Assembly: GCF_002201515.1 (NCBI RefSeq)
Contig: NZ_CP021421.1
Location: forward strand, 1,736,001 to 1,800,000
Reading direction: 5' to 3'
Source: Muribaculum intestinale
GTDB lineage: Bacteria; Bacteroidota; Bacteroidia; Bacteroidales; Muribaculaceae
Length of the DNA stretch: 64,000 nt
The notes under the pieces were generated by a model. It worked only from the letters and a program-made list of their open reading frames with translations, was not told the origin of the DNA and searched no databases. Made by a program: the position numbers and the translations under genes. Positions 25,592-35,355 of the stretch are shown here, one piece after another (positions within the stretch are counted from its first letter, which is position 1; each line of letters opens with the position of its first letter).

Positions 25592-27004
25592 ATGGAAATA
25601 TCCGGAAAGATTGCTGTATGGGCTTTAGCGGGACTTATAGGCGGTGCTTTTACCGCATGCGGTTCTTCCGACAGCGATGAAATTCTTACAAGTACAGACG
25701 GTATACATGGCACAGTTACACCTCCTTCTACCGAACCCGGTGCTGTCGACCCCACTGTGACAGGAGTATTGACTTCGTCACAGGCGGGCAAATATATTGA
25801 GGCTACAGCTACTCAGCTTAAGCAGTTGTGCAATCCGCAGGACCAGAGGGGTGCGGTGGAGTCGCTGATGGTCATAGCCAATGTGCTTGACTCCTATGGC
25901 GTTGCCGGTCAGAATTCCGATATGGGCTACTCACATGCGCTGGCAAAGGCCACTCGCTCTATGGCACAGAACACTGAAAGCGGCGATTATGCCGGCATAT
26001 CACGTGCGGTGCAGCAGGTATCCAACAGTTTCACGGTCAATCCACGGGATTACCTCGGAGTATATACGCCGGTCTATGATGACGAGGAAGAGGAGTATGT
26101 ATGGGCCAAAACCGCCGACAGTTTCAATGCCATAATATTCCGTTCCGAAAAGGATCGTGTGGAAGTTTCGCTGACTGTCAGCGGCGAGAGCTGGACAGGA
26201 AAGTTTGATACGGTTGACTATGACTACGACGGTTACTGGGACGACAAGAACCAGGTGTGGGTATCCAACGACACGGAAATCACCACCCACTGGACTGTCA
26301 ATGTTCCTGCCAAGCTGACATTTGTAATGTCGCATAACGGTGATAATGCAGTAAGTGCAGTGGTCGAGAGCAACTACAGCGAGAGTGCACACACATTTGC
26401 AGTCAAGTCATCGGCACAGTTGGCCAATATTAGCGCCAACGCCGAGGTGACAGGTATCGATACAAGCATTTCGGAGAAATGCAACGCTTCAATCGGTTCG
26501 TCGCGTGTGCTTTATTCTGTAGCCGAGGTCAAGGGCACCAACCTTTGCAACCGTCAGATGCTTGAGCAGCTCGGCAACGCCGGCCCGGATGCCATTGCCT
26601 CACAGATCGACAATCTCTTCAAGGGCGCTACCGCCAAGGTCGACCTTCTCGACCGCATACAGATTAGCTCGTCATGCAGTTCTCTCAAGGCTATTGTTGC
26701 CAATGGCGATTATGATGAAGAGGTGCTCCAGGAGGTGAATGCCTTTGCCGCAGCACTCAACAGCAGTGTGACCACCACCCTGAATTTCGGCAACACCGAC
26801 TATGAGCAGGGCACAATCACATGGGGTGCGATGCCACACACATCATGGGGATATACATGGTATGATGTAGAGCCTATGGTGGCGCTTGCCGGCGGGTCGG
26901 CGATGTCGTTTGGCGACTTTATCGACAGCGGTGCACTCAACGGTTCTATAAATGCGATTAAAGGTATTGTAAATACATATCGTGGTGCATTCGGCCTCGA
27001 TTGA
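25592..27004 (+). CDS. Unknown lipoprotein, first gene of a TonB receptor operon
   Basis: A 470-residue protein with an SPII signal (WALAGLIGGAFTACGSS, lipobox TAC). After a Ser/Thr/Pro-rich linker come a helical-looking stretch (AGKYIEATATQLKQLCNPQD), an Asp/Glu-rich beta region (VYDDEEEEYVWAKTADSFNA and VDYDYDGYWDDKNQVWVS) and a second helical half ending GIVNTYRGAFGLD. I do not recognise the family. A TTCCTTTG sequence at 25545-25552 is a near match to the -7 element. A TonB receptor begins 40 bases after its stop and a DUF4249 lipoprotein after that, so it is probably an outer-membrane component of that uptake system (inference). Confidence 0.7.
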   Translation: MEISGKIAVWALAGLIGGAFTACGSSDSDEILTSTDGIHGTVTPPSTEPGAVDPTVTGVLTSSQAGKYIEATATQLKQLCNPQDQRGAVESLMVIANVLDSYGVAGQNSDMGYSHALAKATRSMAQNTESGDYAGISRAVQQVSNSFTVNPRDYLGVYTPVYDDEEEEYVWAKTADSFNAIIFRSEKDRVEVSLTVSGESWTGKFDTVDYDYDGYWDDKNQVWVSNDTEITTHWTVNVPAKLTFVMSHNGDNAVSAVVESNYSESAHTFAVKSSAQLANISANAEVTGIDTSISEKCNASIGSSRVLYSVAEVKGTNLCNRQMLEQLGNAGPDAIASQIDNLFKGATAKVDLLDRIQISSSCSSLKAIVANGDYDEEVLQEVNAFAAALNSSVTTTLNFGNTDYEQGTITWGAMPHTSWGYTWYDVEPMVALAGGSAMSFGDFIDSGALNGSINAIKGIVNTYRGAFGLD

Positions 27005-27044
27005 TTGTCAGGAATTGAAATCAACATCGGCAAGTCAACGATTT

Positions 27045-29111
27045 ATGGCAGGAGTCGCGCGGTCAGCGTGGCTCCCGCTTTTATGTATCGGGACTCTCCC
27101 GGGTAGGAGTGAGACCGTTTTCTCAAGCCCCGACAGCATAGGGTATCCCGACAGTGATGTCACGCTTGAAGAGGTGACGGTCGAGGCGCGGTCGCGCAGG
27201 CCGGCACGCCTGTCGGCCGACGGTGCGGTGACACTCGATGCCACTGTCACCGGGCAGCGGATGAGAGCTTTCGGAGAAGCTGACGCCATGCGCTGGATAG
27301 GCACTTTGCCTGGCATATCGTCGGCCGGAGATTATGCTTCGGGAGTATCTGTCGACGGTACCGAATATTCCCACACTTACTACGGCATAGGTGGCGCTCC
27401 TGTGTTTTTCCCTTATCATTTCGGAGGCATATTCTCGGTATTCAATGCCGAGCATTATCCGGTGGTCAGAGTGGAGAAATCAGTGCATACACCGGATATG
27501 CCTCCGCGCCTTGGCGGACGCATCGAATTCTCTCCACGACGCGGTCTATCCGAAAGGCTTCGCGGGGTGGTCAATGTAGGGCTGCTCGCGAGCAGTGCCA
27601 CAGTTACGGCGCCTGTAGGAAAGAGGGCCGACATTACCGTCTCGGGACGGTTGAGTTATATCAACGCACTATATGGCGGCGTGCTCAAGGCCAATTCCAC
27701 TGATATCGACTACGGATTTAACGATTATAATCTTACTGCCCGCTTTATCGCCGGGAGTTCCGACCGGCTGGCGATGCACTTGTTCTACAACCGCGACTTT
27801 TTGTCTACCGCCGACAAGCGTTATGCCCTCGACACACGTTTCCGCTGGCATAATTTTCTGGCTGCCGCAGAGTGGGAGCATAAGGCACGGCGTTTCCAAT
27901 GGCATCAGAACCTGTATTGCTCCACATTCGGCTCTACATTCGGCATGACAATGACACGCATATCGGCCAAAGTGCCCTCATCTATCACTGAGACAGGCAC
28001 ACGCGGACATGGCGCTTACGATTTCGGTGGCAGTGCCGGCATGCGGCTTCTGATGGGTGCCTCCGCATCGTACATATCCGGTATTCCGCAATGGGCATCG
28101 GTCGACGGCTACGGTAGCGCCCGGCGTCCCGATAGGGTCAGTTCGTTTTTGTCACGCGGACATGTAGCGGTAGAGCTATCTCCAATTAAAAGTCTGACAC
28201 TTACCCTCGGGAGCAGTCTCACTGTATATGGCGCCCGGGATTATCATCCGGTGTTTGTCGACCCTATGGCCACACTTGAGTGGACATCAAAGGCAGGTAC
28301 TTTCAGTCTGCACGCTTCAGGCTACACTCAGACTCTCCATCAGGTGGGGTTCAGCGATATCGGGCTTGCATCCAATTTCTGGCTTGCCGCATCCCGCTCG
28401 CTCAAAGCGCAGAGAGCACGCACACTGGCCGCCTCCTGGATGTATGCTCCTGACAATGCCGGCTGGGAGTTGTCGGCCGACATATATTACAAGCGGCTCA
28501 GCGGGGCTTCGGAGTATGACGGTACTACCATCACACTGCTTGATGCCGATTATGACAGCATGGAGCATATCATAACCGGCGACGGCCGCAATTATGGCCT
28601 CGGATTCATGGCCTCGAAAGTGGCAGGACGCCTTACCGGCTCCGTGTCGCTTGCCTGGGGACGTGCGCAACGGCGCTTCCCCTCAATCGGGAGTGACTGG
28701 GTGACAGCCGCTGTCGAGCAACGCCTGTCGGCTACGGTGCAGGCACATTACCGCCTTAGCGGGTCGGTGGGGCTTGATGCCGTATGGACCTATGCCACCG
28801 GGCGACCGGTGACTCCGGTCACGGCTCTGTACCTTATCGGCGAAAATGTGATTTCGGAGTATGGCGAGCGTAATTCACGGTGTATGCCGCCTTATCATAG
28901 GCTTGACCTGTCGGCATCGTGGAGTTTCCGGATTAAGCAATGGCCAGGTATCGACAATATGCTTGTGTTGTCGGTAATCAATGCCTATGGACACAATAAT
29001 GTGTCGATAGTGACATTCGGCTATGATACCGATGAGAATGTGTTTGCCCGCAGGGAGGCCTCGTCGCTATATAAGTTTATGCCATCGATTGCATATGTAA
29101 TGCGTTTTTGA
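27045..29111 (+). CDS. TonB-dependent receptor (plug and barrel, no carboxypeptidase-like domain)
   Basis: A 688-residue protein. After a short hydrophobic N-terminus comes a TonB-box-like DVTLEEVTVEARSRRP, then a plug domain (LDATVTGQRMRAFGEADAMR, PVVRVEKSVHTPDMPPRLGG) and a barrel with a C-terminal strand SIAYVMRF. It is shorter than the receptor at 5964 and lacks its N-terminal domain. The chosen start is the ATG at 27045; an earlier ATG at 26982 overlaps the previous gene. Its stop codon abuts the ATG of the DUF4249 gene. Substrate unknown; DUF4249 partners occur with such receptors widely in Bacteroidetes. Confidence 0.87.
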   Translation: MAGVARSAWLPLLCIGTLPGRSETVFSSPDSIGYPDSDVTLEEVTVEARSRRPARLSADGAVTLDATVTGQRMRAFGEADAMRWIGTLPGISSAGDYASGVSVDGTEYSHTYYGIGGAPVFFPYHFGGIFSVFNAEHYPVVRVEKSVHTPDMPPRLGGRIEFSPRRGLSERLRGVVNVGLLASSATVTAPVGKRADITVSGRLSYINALYGGVLKANSTDIDYGFNDYNLTARFIAGSSDRLAMHLFYNRDFLSTADKRYALDTRFRWHNFLAAAEWEHKARRFQWHQNLYCSTFGSTFGMTMTRISAKVPSSITETGTRGHGAYDFGGSAGMRLLMGASASYISGIPQWASVDGYGSARRPDRVSSFLSRGHVAVELSPIKSLTLTLGSSLTVYGARDYHPVFVDPMATLEWTSKAGTFSLHASGYTQTLHQVGFSDIGLASNFWLAASRSLKAQRARTLAASWMYAPDNAGWELSADIYYKRLSGASEYDGTTITLLDADYDSMEHIITGDGRNYGLGFMASKVAGRLTGSVSLAWGRAQRRFPSIGSDWVTAAVEQRLSATVQAHYRLSGSVGLDAVWTYATGRPVTPVTALYLIGENVISEYGERNSRCMPPYHRLDLSASWSFRIKQWPGIDNMLVLSVINAYGHNNVSIVTFGYDTDENVFARREASSLYKFMPSIAYVMRF

Positions 29112-29957
29112 ATGAAGAGAGTGTTTTATATCGTGACGGCATGTCTTATACTCGTGTCATGCCAAAAGACCATTGATGATGATACCGCAGGCACAGGGCG
29201 TCTCGTGGTGGAAGGCTGGATTGATTCAGGCGGACATCCGACAGTGATTCTCACCCGCAGTTTTTCTCCAATGTCGACCGAATCCACTACTTTGAGCGAT
29301 CTCGTGGTGCGTTGGGCCAATGTCACTATATCCGACGGAGAGCGCACCGAGACTATGATAGGGCGTATCGACAACAGCATGACACCGCCGTTTGTGTATA
29401 CTACCGCACAGATTACAGGTGTGCCGGGGCGTACCTATACCATAACCGCGGAGTATGAGGGGGAGAGGATAGTATCATCATGCACTATGCCTCGTCCGGT
29501 GGATATAAGCCGTATAGATGTGGCTCCGGTAGCTGACTCGGATACCCTCCGCGAGGTGTCGCTTACGTTTGTTCCCGGTATTGGCAACGACAAGTGTTAT
29601 CAACTTGCGGTGTATGACCCGTCGCTCAGCGGGAGGATGCTGCCATGCTTCATGGGTGCTTATGCGGCATCGTCATCGGGTGGCGGCGGAGAGGTGACTC
29701 TTACTGTGTGCCGCCCGAGTATTGACACCGACGGAGGAGACTATACCCCATATTTTCGTACAGGGCGCACCATTATGGTGGCGCTTACAGCAATAGCTCC
29801 CGAAGTATGGCGTTTCTGGCATGAATATGACGATTTTACTGCATTCGGCGGCAATATATTTCTTGCCGGTACGATTCCGATGCATGGCAATATCGACGGA
29901 GGCTACGGCATATGGAGCGCCCGCGGTGTCGATGTCCGCACGATAATAATAGAATAA
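29112..29957 (+). CDS. DUF4249 family lipoprotein
   Basis: A 281-residue protein starting MKRVFYIVTACLILVSCQKT, with lipobox LVSC. GRLVVEGWIDSGGHPTVILT and VRWANVTISDGERTETMIGR followed by GVPGRTYTITAEYEGERIVS are the DUF4249 hallmarks. It begins at the base after the receptor stop, so the pair is coupled. It is presumed to sit on the outer membrane with the receptor. No catalytic motif is visible. Confidence 0.85.
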   Translation: MKRVFYIVTACLILVSCQKTIDDDTAGTGRLVVEGWIDSGGHPTVILTRSFSPMSTESTTLSDLVVRWANVTISDGERTETMIGRIDNSMTPPFVYTTAQITGVPGRTYTITAEYEGERIVSSCTMPRPVDISRIDVAPVADSDTLREVSLTFVPGIGNDKCYQLAVYDPSLSGRMLPCFMGAYAASSSGGGGEVTLTVCRPSIDTDGGDYTPYFRTGRTIMVALTAIAPEVWRFWHEYDDFTAFGGNIFLAGTIPMHGNIDGGYGIWSARGVDVRTIIIE

Positions 29958-30008
29958 ACTACTGCGCGTATGGCACTCGATAGGAGTGGCCGTACGCGCA
30001 GTAGTTTA
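29955..30008. terminator. Bidirectional terminator hairpin between DUF4249 and htpG genes
   Basis: Arms of about 24 bases starting TAAACTACTGCGCG (left) pair across a short loop with one bulge and one G-U pair. The left arm includes the DUF4249 stop codon. It serves two convergent genes. Confidence 0.75.
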
Positions 30009-30030
30009 TGTCAACCTATGGTCAATGCAA

Positions 30031-32088
30031 TTACATCAGCTCGACTGAACGTGAGATGAACGATGACAGGTCGGAGCCGCGGAGCAGTCCGTTGCCGAGC
30101 AATGCAAGGTCGATGAGTTGCTTTACACGGGGCTGTGTGGCCGCGAATTCGGAGATTGTCTTGTTTTCGGCGTCGCGGAGTTCGCTTACCTTCTTTTCGA
30201 GGTCGGCGAGCTGTTTGTCGGTCTCGGCATCGGTCTTGTCGCCGGCTGCTTTTGCCGCGTCGCGCAGACGTGTTATTTCAGCGTTGGCGGCTTCAATATC
30301 AGTCTCTACGGGCTGTACCTTGGCGTCAAGAGCCTCGGCTGCCGCATCGCGTATCTCCTTGATGAGACGGTGTTCGGTGTTTACGATGAGGTTGTAGCTG
30401 TCGGGCATTTCAGCGTAGAAAGCCATGCCGGGCTGCATAGCCGCCATGTCTTTCATACGGCGCATATACTCGTTCTGGGTTATCATCACAGGTGCGGCAG
30501 TGGCAGAAAGGGCCTCGAAACTTACAAGGAACTCGGCTTTGTCGACAGCGGGAATCTGCGAGCGGAATATGGTAGTGAGCTCGTTGCGCTGCAACGGGGT
30601 GAGGTCGGCAACCTTGCGGTCTTCTTTGGATATGAGGTTGTCGATTACATCGGAATCCACGCGCACGAACCGGCTCTTCTCGACCTTTTGCTCAAGCAGT
30701 CCGATGAAGTGGGAGTCGAGTTGTCCGTCCATCACCAGCACATCGTAGCCGCGCTCGGTGGCTGCGTTGATATAGTTGTATTGGGCAGTCGGGTCGGTGG
30801 TGTAGAGATATACGGTAGTTCCGTCCTTATCGGTCTGAGTAGGTTCGATAAGGGCTTTGTATTCGTCGAGAGTGAAGAATTTGCCCTCGGTGTCCTTGAG
30901 GAGCACAAATTTCTTGGCGCGGTCGGCAAACTTTTCGTCGGTAAGCATGCCATACTCGATGAAAATCTTGATATCGTCCCACTTGGCTTCGAAGTCGGTG
31001 CGGTTCTGTGTGAAAATCTCGTCGAGACGGTCGGCGACCTTGCGTGTGATGTAGCCCGAGATTTTCTTTACTGCGGAGTCGCTCTGCAGATATGAACGGC
31101 TTACGTTGAGCGGAATGTCGGGACTGTCGATGACACCCTGCATGAGCATCATGAACTCAGGCACGACACCTTCTACCGAGTCGGTGACGAACACCTGGTT
31201 GCAGTAGAGTTGGATGCGTCCCTGTCGGTTGATGTCGATGTTGCTCTTTATCTTCGGGAAATAGAGTATACCTGTCAGCGTGAAAGGATAATCAACATTG
31301 AGGTGTATCCAGAAGAGGGGATCGTCCTGACCGGGATACAGTTCGCGATAGAATGCGCGGTAATCCTCGTCGGTAAGGTCGGCCGGCTTTTTGGTCCATG
31401 CCGGTTCGGTGTTGTTGATTACGTTGTCGCGGTCGGTGTCGGTCATCTTTCCGTCCTTCCACTCCTGCTGCTTGCCTGAGATTACAGGTACGGGTAGGAA
31501 GCGGCAGTATTTTTTGAGCAGGGTGTCAATGCGGGCCTGTTCGAGGAAGTCCTTGTTGTCATCGTCGATGTAGAGCACTATGTTGGTGCCGCGCTCTTTT
31601 TTCTCAATCGGCTCCATTGTGTACTCCGGCGAACCGTCGCAGCTCCACATCATGGCCTGCGAGCCTTCTTTGTAGCTGAGTGTGCGTATCTCGACTTTCT
31701 TGGCAACCATAAACGCCGAATAGAATCCGAGGCCGAAGTGTCCGATTATATTCTCAGCGCGGTCCTTGTACTTTGCCAGGAACTCTTCTGCACCGGAGAA
31801 TGCAATCTGGTTGATGTATTTGTCGATATCTTCGGCAGTCATGCCTATGCCGTGGTCGCTCACGGTAAGGGTGCCGGCCTCTTTGTCGATGGCCACGCGC
31901 ACGTTCATATCGTCGAGTGTGCCTTTGTATTCGCCGAACGATGAGAGTGTGCGCAATTTCTGTGTGGCGTCGATGGCGTTGCTCACCAGCTCGCGCAGAA
32001 ATATCTCGTGGTCGGAGTATAGAAATTTCTTGATAACGGGGAAGATATTGTCGGTCGTTACCCCGATTTTTCCTGTCTTGGTATCCAT
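30031..32088 (-). CDS. htpG: Molecular chaperone HtpG (Hsp90)
   Basis: A 685-residue Hsp90. The N-terminal ATPase starts MDTKTGKIGVTTDNIFPVIK, then FLRELVSNAIDATQKL and the Bergerat-fold motifs DHGIGMTAEDI and IGHFGLGFYSAFMVA. The middle domain has VFVTDSVEGVVPEFM and the C-terminal domain carries the dimerisation helices. It folds client proteins in the cytoplasm with DnaK. Two ATGs (32088, 32109) are close; the first gives the usual N-terminus. The frr terminator lies upstream, so it has its own promoter, which I could not identify. Confidence 0.97.
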   Translation of the reverse strand: MDTKTGKIGVTTDNIFPVIKKFLYSDHEIFLRELVSNAIDATQKLRTLSSFGEYKGTLDDMNVRVAIDKEAGTLTVSDHGIGMTAEDIDKYINQIAFSGAEEFLAKYKDRAENIIGHFGLGFYSAFMVAKKVEIRTLSYKEGSQAMMWSCDGSPEYTMEPIEKKERGTNIVLYIDDDNKDFLEQARIDTLLKKYCRFLPVPVISGKQQEWKDGKMTDTDRDNVINNTEPAWTKKPADLTDEDYRAFYRELYPGQDDPLFWIHLNVDYPFTLTGILYFPKIKSNIDINRQGRIQLYCNQVFVTDSVEGVVPEFMMLMQGVIDSPDIPLNVSRSYLQSDSAVKKISGYITRKVADRLDEIFTQNRTDFEAKWDDIKIFIEYGMLTDEKFADRAKKFVLLKDTEGKFFTLDEYKALIEPTQTDKDGTTVYLYTTDPTAQYNYINAATERGYDVLVMDGQLDSHFIGLLEQKVEKSRFVRVDSDVIDNLISKEDRKVADLTPLQRNELTTIFRSQIPAVDKAEFLVSFEALSATAAPVMITQNEYMRRMKDMAAMQPGMAFYAEMPDSYNLIVNTEHRLIKEIRDAAAEALDAKVQPVETDIEAANAEITRLRDAAKAAGDKTDAETDKQLADLEKKVSELRDAENKTISEFAATQPRVKQLIDLALLGNGLLRGSDLSSFISRSVELM

Positions 32089-32194
32089 GGGTCTGTTTTG
32101 GTTATTCATTCTATGTATAACACATTGCAAAACGTGTGCCACTCCCGTTTCCGGTTAAATTTCTATAATCATACTGACAATTTGTCTGTTTTGA

Positions 32195-32226
32195 AAAAAA
32201 GGAGATGCATGGGCATCTCCTTTTTT
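32195..32226 (-). terminator. Intrinsic terminator of pyrH-frr
   Basis: AAAAAAGGAGATGC (from 32195) pairs with GCATCTCCTTTTTT with a four-base loop, and the RNA ends in a U run on either strand. It follows frr on the minus strand and separates it from htpG. Confidence 0.85.
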
Positions 32227-32244
32227 ATCGATAAACGATGGGAA

Positions 32245-32802
32245 TTACACGGTAAGAATCTCTTTTTCTTTGGCGGCGAAGAGATCGTCGATTTTCTTGA
32301 GATACTTGTCGTGGAGCTTCTGGGCCTGTGCTTCGGCGTCCTTCTCTACATCCTCGGGCATACCCTGCTTTACTGCTTTCTTGAGGCCGTCGATGGCGTC
32401 GCGGCGGGCATTGCGCACCGAAACCTTGGCGTTTTCAGCCTCGGCCTTCGATTGCTTTACGAGGTTTTTACGGCGCTCTTCGGTAAGCGGCGGGATTGAG
32501 AGGCGTATCACTTCTCCGTTGTTTTCAGGGGTTATGCCTACTTCGGAGTTGATGATGCCACGCTCGATTTCCTTGAACATCGCTTTTTCCCAAGGGGTGA
32601 TTACGATGGTGCGTGCATCGGGCACGGAGATGTTGGCGACATTTGAGATGGGCACTGCGCTACCGTAATACTCCACACGTATGCCGTCGAGGATTTTCGG
32701 GTTGGCTTTGCCGGCACGTATGTGGGCCAGCGACTCGTCGAGATAGGCCACGGCCATCTCCATTTTTTCCTCAGCGGGGTCGAGATAGTCTTTTACTTCC
32801 AT
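32245..32802 (-). CDS. frr: Ribosome recycling factor
   Basis: A 185-residue RRF of normal length: [42 protein letters not shown] and [20 protein letters not shown], ending with the [16 protein letters not shown] helix. It splits post-termination ribosomes with EF-G. It is 25 bases downstream of pyrH, the common bacterial order. Confidence 0.97.
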   Translation of the reverse strand: MEVKDYLDPAEEKMEMAVAYLDESLAHIRAGKANPKILDGIRVEYYGSAVPISNVANISVPDARTIVITPWEKAMFKEIERGIINSEVGITPENNGEVIRLSIPPLTEERRKNLVKQSKAEAENAKVSVRNARRDAIDGLKKAVKQGMPEDVEKDAEAQAQKLHDKYLKKIDDLFAAKEKEILTV

Positions 32803-32827
32803 ATTATATATGTTTTGAATTGTCGGA

Positions 32828-33538
32828 TCAGTAGACGAGTGTGCCGATTGGTTCGCCGGAGAGTACGCGGGCGAGGTTGCCGGGGGTGTCCATGTCGAAT
32901 ACGATAATCGGCAGTCCGTTCTCCTTGCAGAGTGCGGTAGCAGTGAGGTCCATTACCTTAAGGCCGCGGGTGTATACTTCGTCGTATGTGATTTCTGAGA
33001 ATTTTGTTGCAGTGGGGTCTTTTTCAGGGTCGGCGGTGTATATGCCGTCGACACGTGTACCTTTAAGCATCACGTCGGCCTCTACCTCAATGCCGCGCAG
33101 TGCTGAGCCTGTGTCGGTAGTGAAGAACGGATTGCCTGTGCCGCCGGAAATGATGGCTACTTCGCCTCGTTCCATTGACTCTATTGCACGCCATTTGCTG
33201 TAATGCTCTCCGATTGGGAACATGTTGATGGCAGTGTATACTTTGGCCGGCTGACCTACAGCGCCGAGAGCCGAGCTGAGTGCGAGCGAGTTGATGACTG
33301 TGGCAAGCATGCCCATCTGGTCGCCTTTCACACGGTCAAAACCTTTGGATGCTCCCTGGAGACCACGGAATATGTTGCCTCCGCCGATTACAATCGCCAC
33401 CTGCACTCCGGAGGCCACGATTTCGCTTATCTGCTGGGCATAGGCGTTCAGACGCTCGGTATCAATGCCGTGACCTTTGCCTCCGGCGAGAGATTCGCCG
33501 CTAAGTTTCAAAAGTATGCGATTATATTTTGTTCTCAT
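32828..33538 (-). CDS. pyrH: UMP kinase PyrH
   Basis: A 236-residue amino-acid-kinase-fold protein starting [20 protein letters not shown], with [25 protein letters not shown] and [15 protein letters not shown]. It phosphorylates UMP to UDP and is usually inhibited by UTP. The longer frame to 33709 overlaps a divergent gene and is rejected. It heads the pyrH-frr unit. Confidence 0.96.
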   Translation of the reverse strand: MRTKYNRILLKLSGESLAGGKGHGIDTERLNAYAQQISEIVASGVQVAIVIGGGNIFRGLQGASKGFDRVKGDQMGMLATVINSLALSSALGAVGQPAKVYTAINMFPIGEHYSKWRAIESMERGEVAIISGGTGNPFFTTDTGSALRGIEVEADVMLKGTRVDGIYTADPEKDPTATKFSEITYDEVYTRGLKVMDLTATALCKENGLPIIVFDMDTPGNLARVLSGEPIGTLVY

Positions 33539-33559
33539 TGCAATATATTTGTAAATTTG
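33527..33559 (+). promoter_or_regulatory. Promoter for the TPR protein (TTTTG-N20-TAAATTTG)
   Basis: TTTTG at 33527-33531 and TAAATTTG at 33552-33559 are 20 bases apart, 58 bases before the ATG at 33618. The -33 box lies inside the pyrH 5' coding end on the other strand. A second +strand TATATTTG at 33544-33551 is adjacent. Confidence 0.6.
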
Positions 33560-33592
33560 GATTTCAAACAGGATTATTCCGGTTCCATTTTG

Positions 33593-33600
33593 CAAATATA
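33593..33600 (-). promoter_or_regulatory. Candidate -7 element (TATATTTG) for pyrH
   Basis: The minus strand reads TATATTTG, 54 bases upstream of the pyrH ATG. The -33 position is unclear. It faces and overlaps the region transcribed from the opposite promoter. Confidence 0.45.
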
Positions 33601-33617
33601 CGAAAAGCATTTTCAGG

Positions 33618-34388
33618 ATGAAACTATTGCGTACAAAAATATGCGGGTGGGTGGTCGCGGCAATCTTGATAGCTCCGGCATGTGTGTCGGCCGATACTCC
33701 GTCATCCACACAAAAGCGCAGCTATGAGGCTACGGCGGTAAAGGCCGGGCGATTCTTCAAGTACAGGGAGTGGGCCAACGCCGCGGCCATGTATGAACTG
33801 ATGCTTGAGGAGCAGCCTAAGGTGTGCGATACGTATGCCCATGCGATAGTGACGGCCGGAATGCGCTCGCTTCCTGACTACGAGATTGCTCTTGCCGAGA
33901 AGGCGCAGGCCAATCTGGTACCTGTGGATTCGCTGCTGCAGGGTGTGCGCCTTGTGAGTTTCTCGCTTGGAGAGACTTCACAGTATGAGAAGTTTCTGCT
34001 GTTGCTGAAGGAGCGCCAGAGGTGGCTCGGACGCAGTATTGACAAGCAGTTGCTGCAATATTATCTGTTCAGGCGTAATGCTCAGGAGATTGAGAAGTAT
34101 AGCCGTATAATGCTTTCGGGCGCTCCCGACAATGCCGATTTCATGCTTGCTCTCGCGCAGGGAAGGCTGCTTAACGGAGACTATGAGGGAGCCATGGCCA
34201 CATACAGGGATGTGCTTGCTCTATATCCCGACAATTATACCGCTTTGCTTTATCTGGGCAACTACTGCAGGGACAACGGTAAGGCTGCCGACGCACTGCA
34301 TTATCTTAGACGGGCACAGGCATTGAAGCCTACTCCATATGTTGATGAGTGCATATCGCGTCTGGAGGCAGGAGCGGAGAGTAAGTGA
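33618..34388 (+). CDS. Exported TPR-repeat protein
   Basis: A 256-residue protein with signal peptide CGWVVAAILIAPACVSADTP and tetratricopeptide-like repeats: FKYREWANAAAMYELMLEEQ, ALAQGRLLNGDYEGAMATYR and ALLYLGNYCRDNGKAADALH YL. TPR arrays bind other proteins; this one is probably periplasmic. It is divergent from pyrH. The sugar-nucleotide gene rfbA begins 66 bases downstream, so the two may share a transcript, though their roles look unrelated. Confidence 0.8.
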   Translation: MKLLRTKICGWVVAAILIAPACVSADTPSSTQKRSYEATAVKAGRFFKYREWANAAAMYELMLEEQPKVCDTYAHAIVTAGMRSLPDYEIALAEKAQANLVPVDSLLQGVRLVSFSLGETSQYEKFLLLLKERQRWLGRSIDKQLLQYYLFRRNAQEIEKYSRIMLSGAPDNADFMLALAQGRLLNGDYEGAMATYRDVLALYPDNYTALLYLGNYCRDNGKAADALHYLRRAQALKPTPYVDECISRLEAGAESK

Positions 34389-34454
34389 AATTTTTTTAAT
34401 GCAACACCATAAACGATTGTAGCGGCGTTATATATAATATAACATGACCAAAAT

Positions 34455-35345
34455 ATGAAAGGTATAGTTCTCGCCGGTGGTGCCGGCACTCGTCTGTATC
34501 CTGTGACCACAGGAGTGTCGAAGCAATTGCTTCCGATATATGATAAGCCGATGGTGTACTATCCTGTGTCGGTGCTGATGCTTGCCGGCATACGCGATAT
34601 ATTGATAATATCCACTCCCGACGATTTGCCGGCGTTCAGGCGTCTGCTTGGCGACGGCAGCCGCCTCGGTGTAAGATTCGAATATGCCGAGCAGCCGCGT
34701 CCCGAGGGGCTGGCACAGGCATTCATTATCGGTAAGGATTTTATCGGTGATGACGACGTTGTGCTCGTGCTCGGCGACAATATATTCTACGGGCAGGGCT
34801 TTAGCGGAATGCTCAACGACGCTTCGCGCATAGTGAGGGAGCAGCGTGATGCTGTAGTGTTCGCCTATCAGGTGCAGGATCCCGAGCGCTATGGAGTGGT
34901 AAGTTTCGATGAGTCGGGCAAAGCAATAGACATTCAGGAGAAACCGGAATTTCCTGCGTCGGATTATGCCGTTGTAGGGCTGTATTTCTATCCCAACGAT
35001 GTGGTAAAAGTGGCGTCGGAGGTAAAGCCTTCGGCCAGGGGTGAGCTTGAGATTACGTCGGTCAATATGAGTTATCTCGGAGAGAGCCGTCTGAGCGTGA
35101 AGAAATTCGGACGCGGATTCGCATGGCTCGATACGGGCACTGTCGATTCTCTGCTTGAGGCGTCGAATTTTGTCGCCGCTATCGAGAAGCGTCAGGGATT
35201 TCAGATTGCGGCGCTTGAGGAGATTGCGTTCCGTCGCGGATTTATCACGGCCGAGCAGCTTCTGGCGATTGCGGCTCCGCTTTCGGGGAATGCTTATGGC
35301 GCATATCTCGTGCAGCTTGCCAATGACGGCCCCAATCCGCGATAA
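34455..35345 (+). CDS. rfbA: Glucose-1-phosphate thymidylyltransferase (RmlA)
   Basis: A 296-residue nucleotidyltransferase starting [20 protein letters not shown], with [41 protein letters not shown] and [16 protein letters not shown] motif [19 protein letters not shown]. It makes dTDP-glucose from dTTP and glucose-1-phosphate, the first step to deoxysugars. It leads an operon with an aminotransferase 10 bases downstream and a ketoisomerase after that. Confidence 0.96.
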   Translation: MKGIVLAGGAGTRLYPVTTGVSKQLLPIYDKPMVYYPVSVLMLAGIRDILIISTPDDLPAFRRLLGDGSRLGVRFEYAEQPRPEGLAQAFIIGKDFIGDDDVVLVLGDNIFYGQGFSGMLNDASRIVREQRDAVVFAYQVQDPERYGVVSFDESGKAIDIQEKPEFPASDYAVVGLYFYPNDVVKVASEVKPSARGELEITSVNMSYLGESRLSVKKFGRGFAWLDTGTVDSLLEASNFVAAIEKRQGFQIAALEEIAFRRGFITAEQLLAIAAPLSGNAYGAYLVQLANDGPNPR

Positions 35346-35355
35346 CGGCACTATC

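Noticed and set aside
30118..31095. A 325-codon plus-strand frame inside htpG
   Set aside because: Antisense shadow of htpG with no start region signal or domain.
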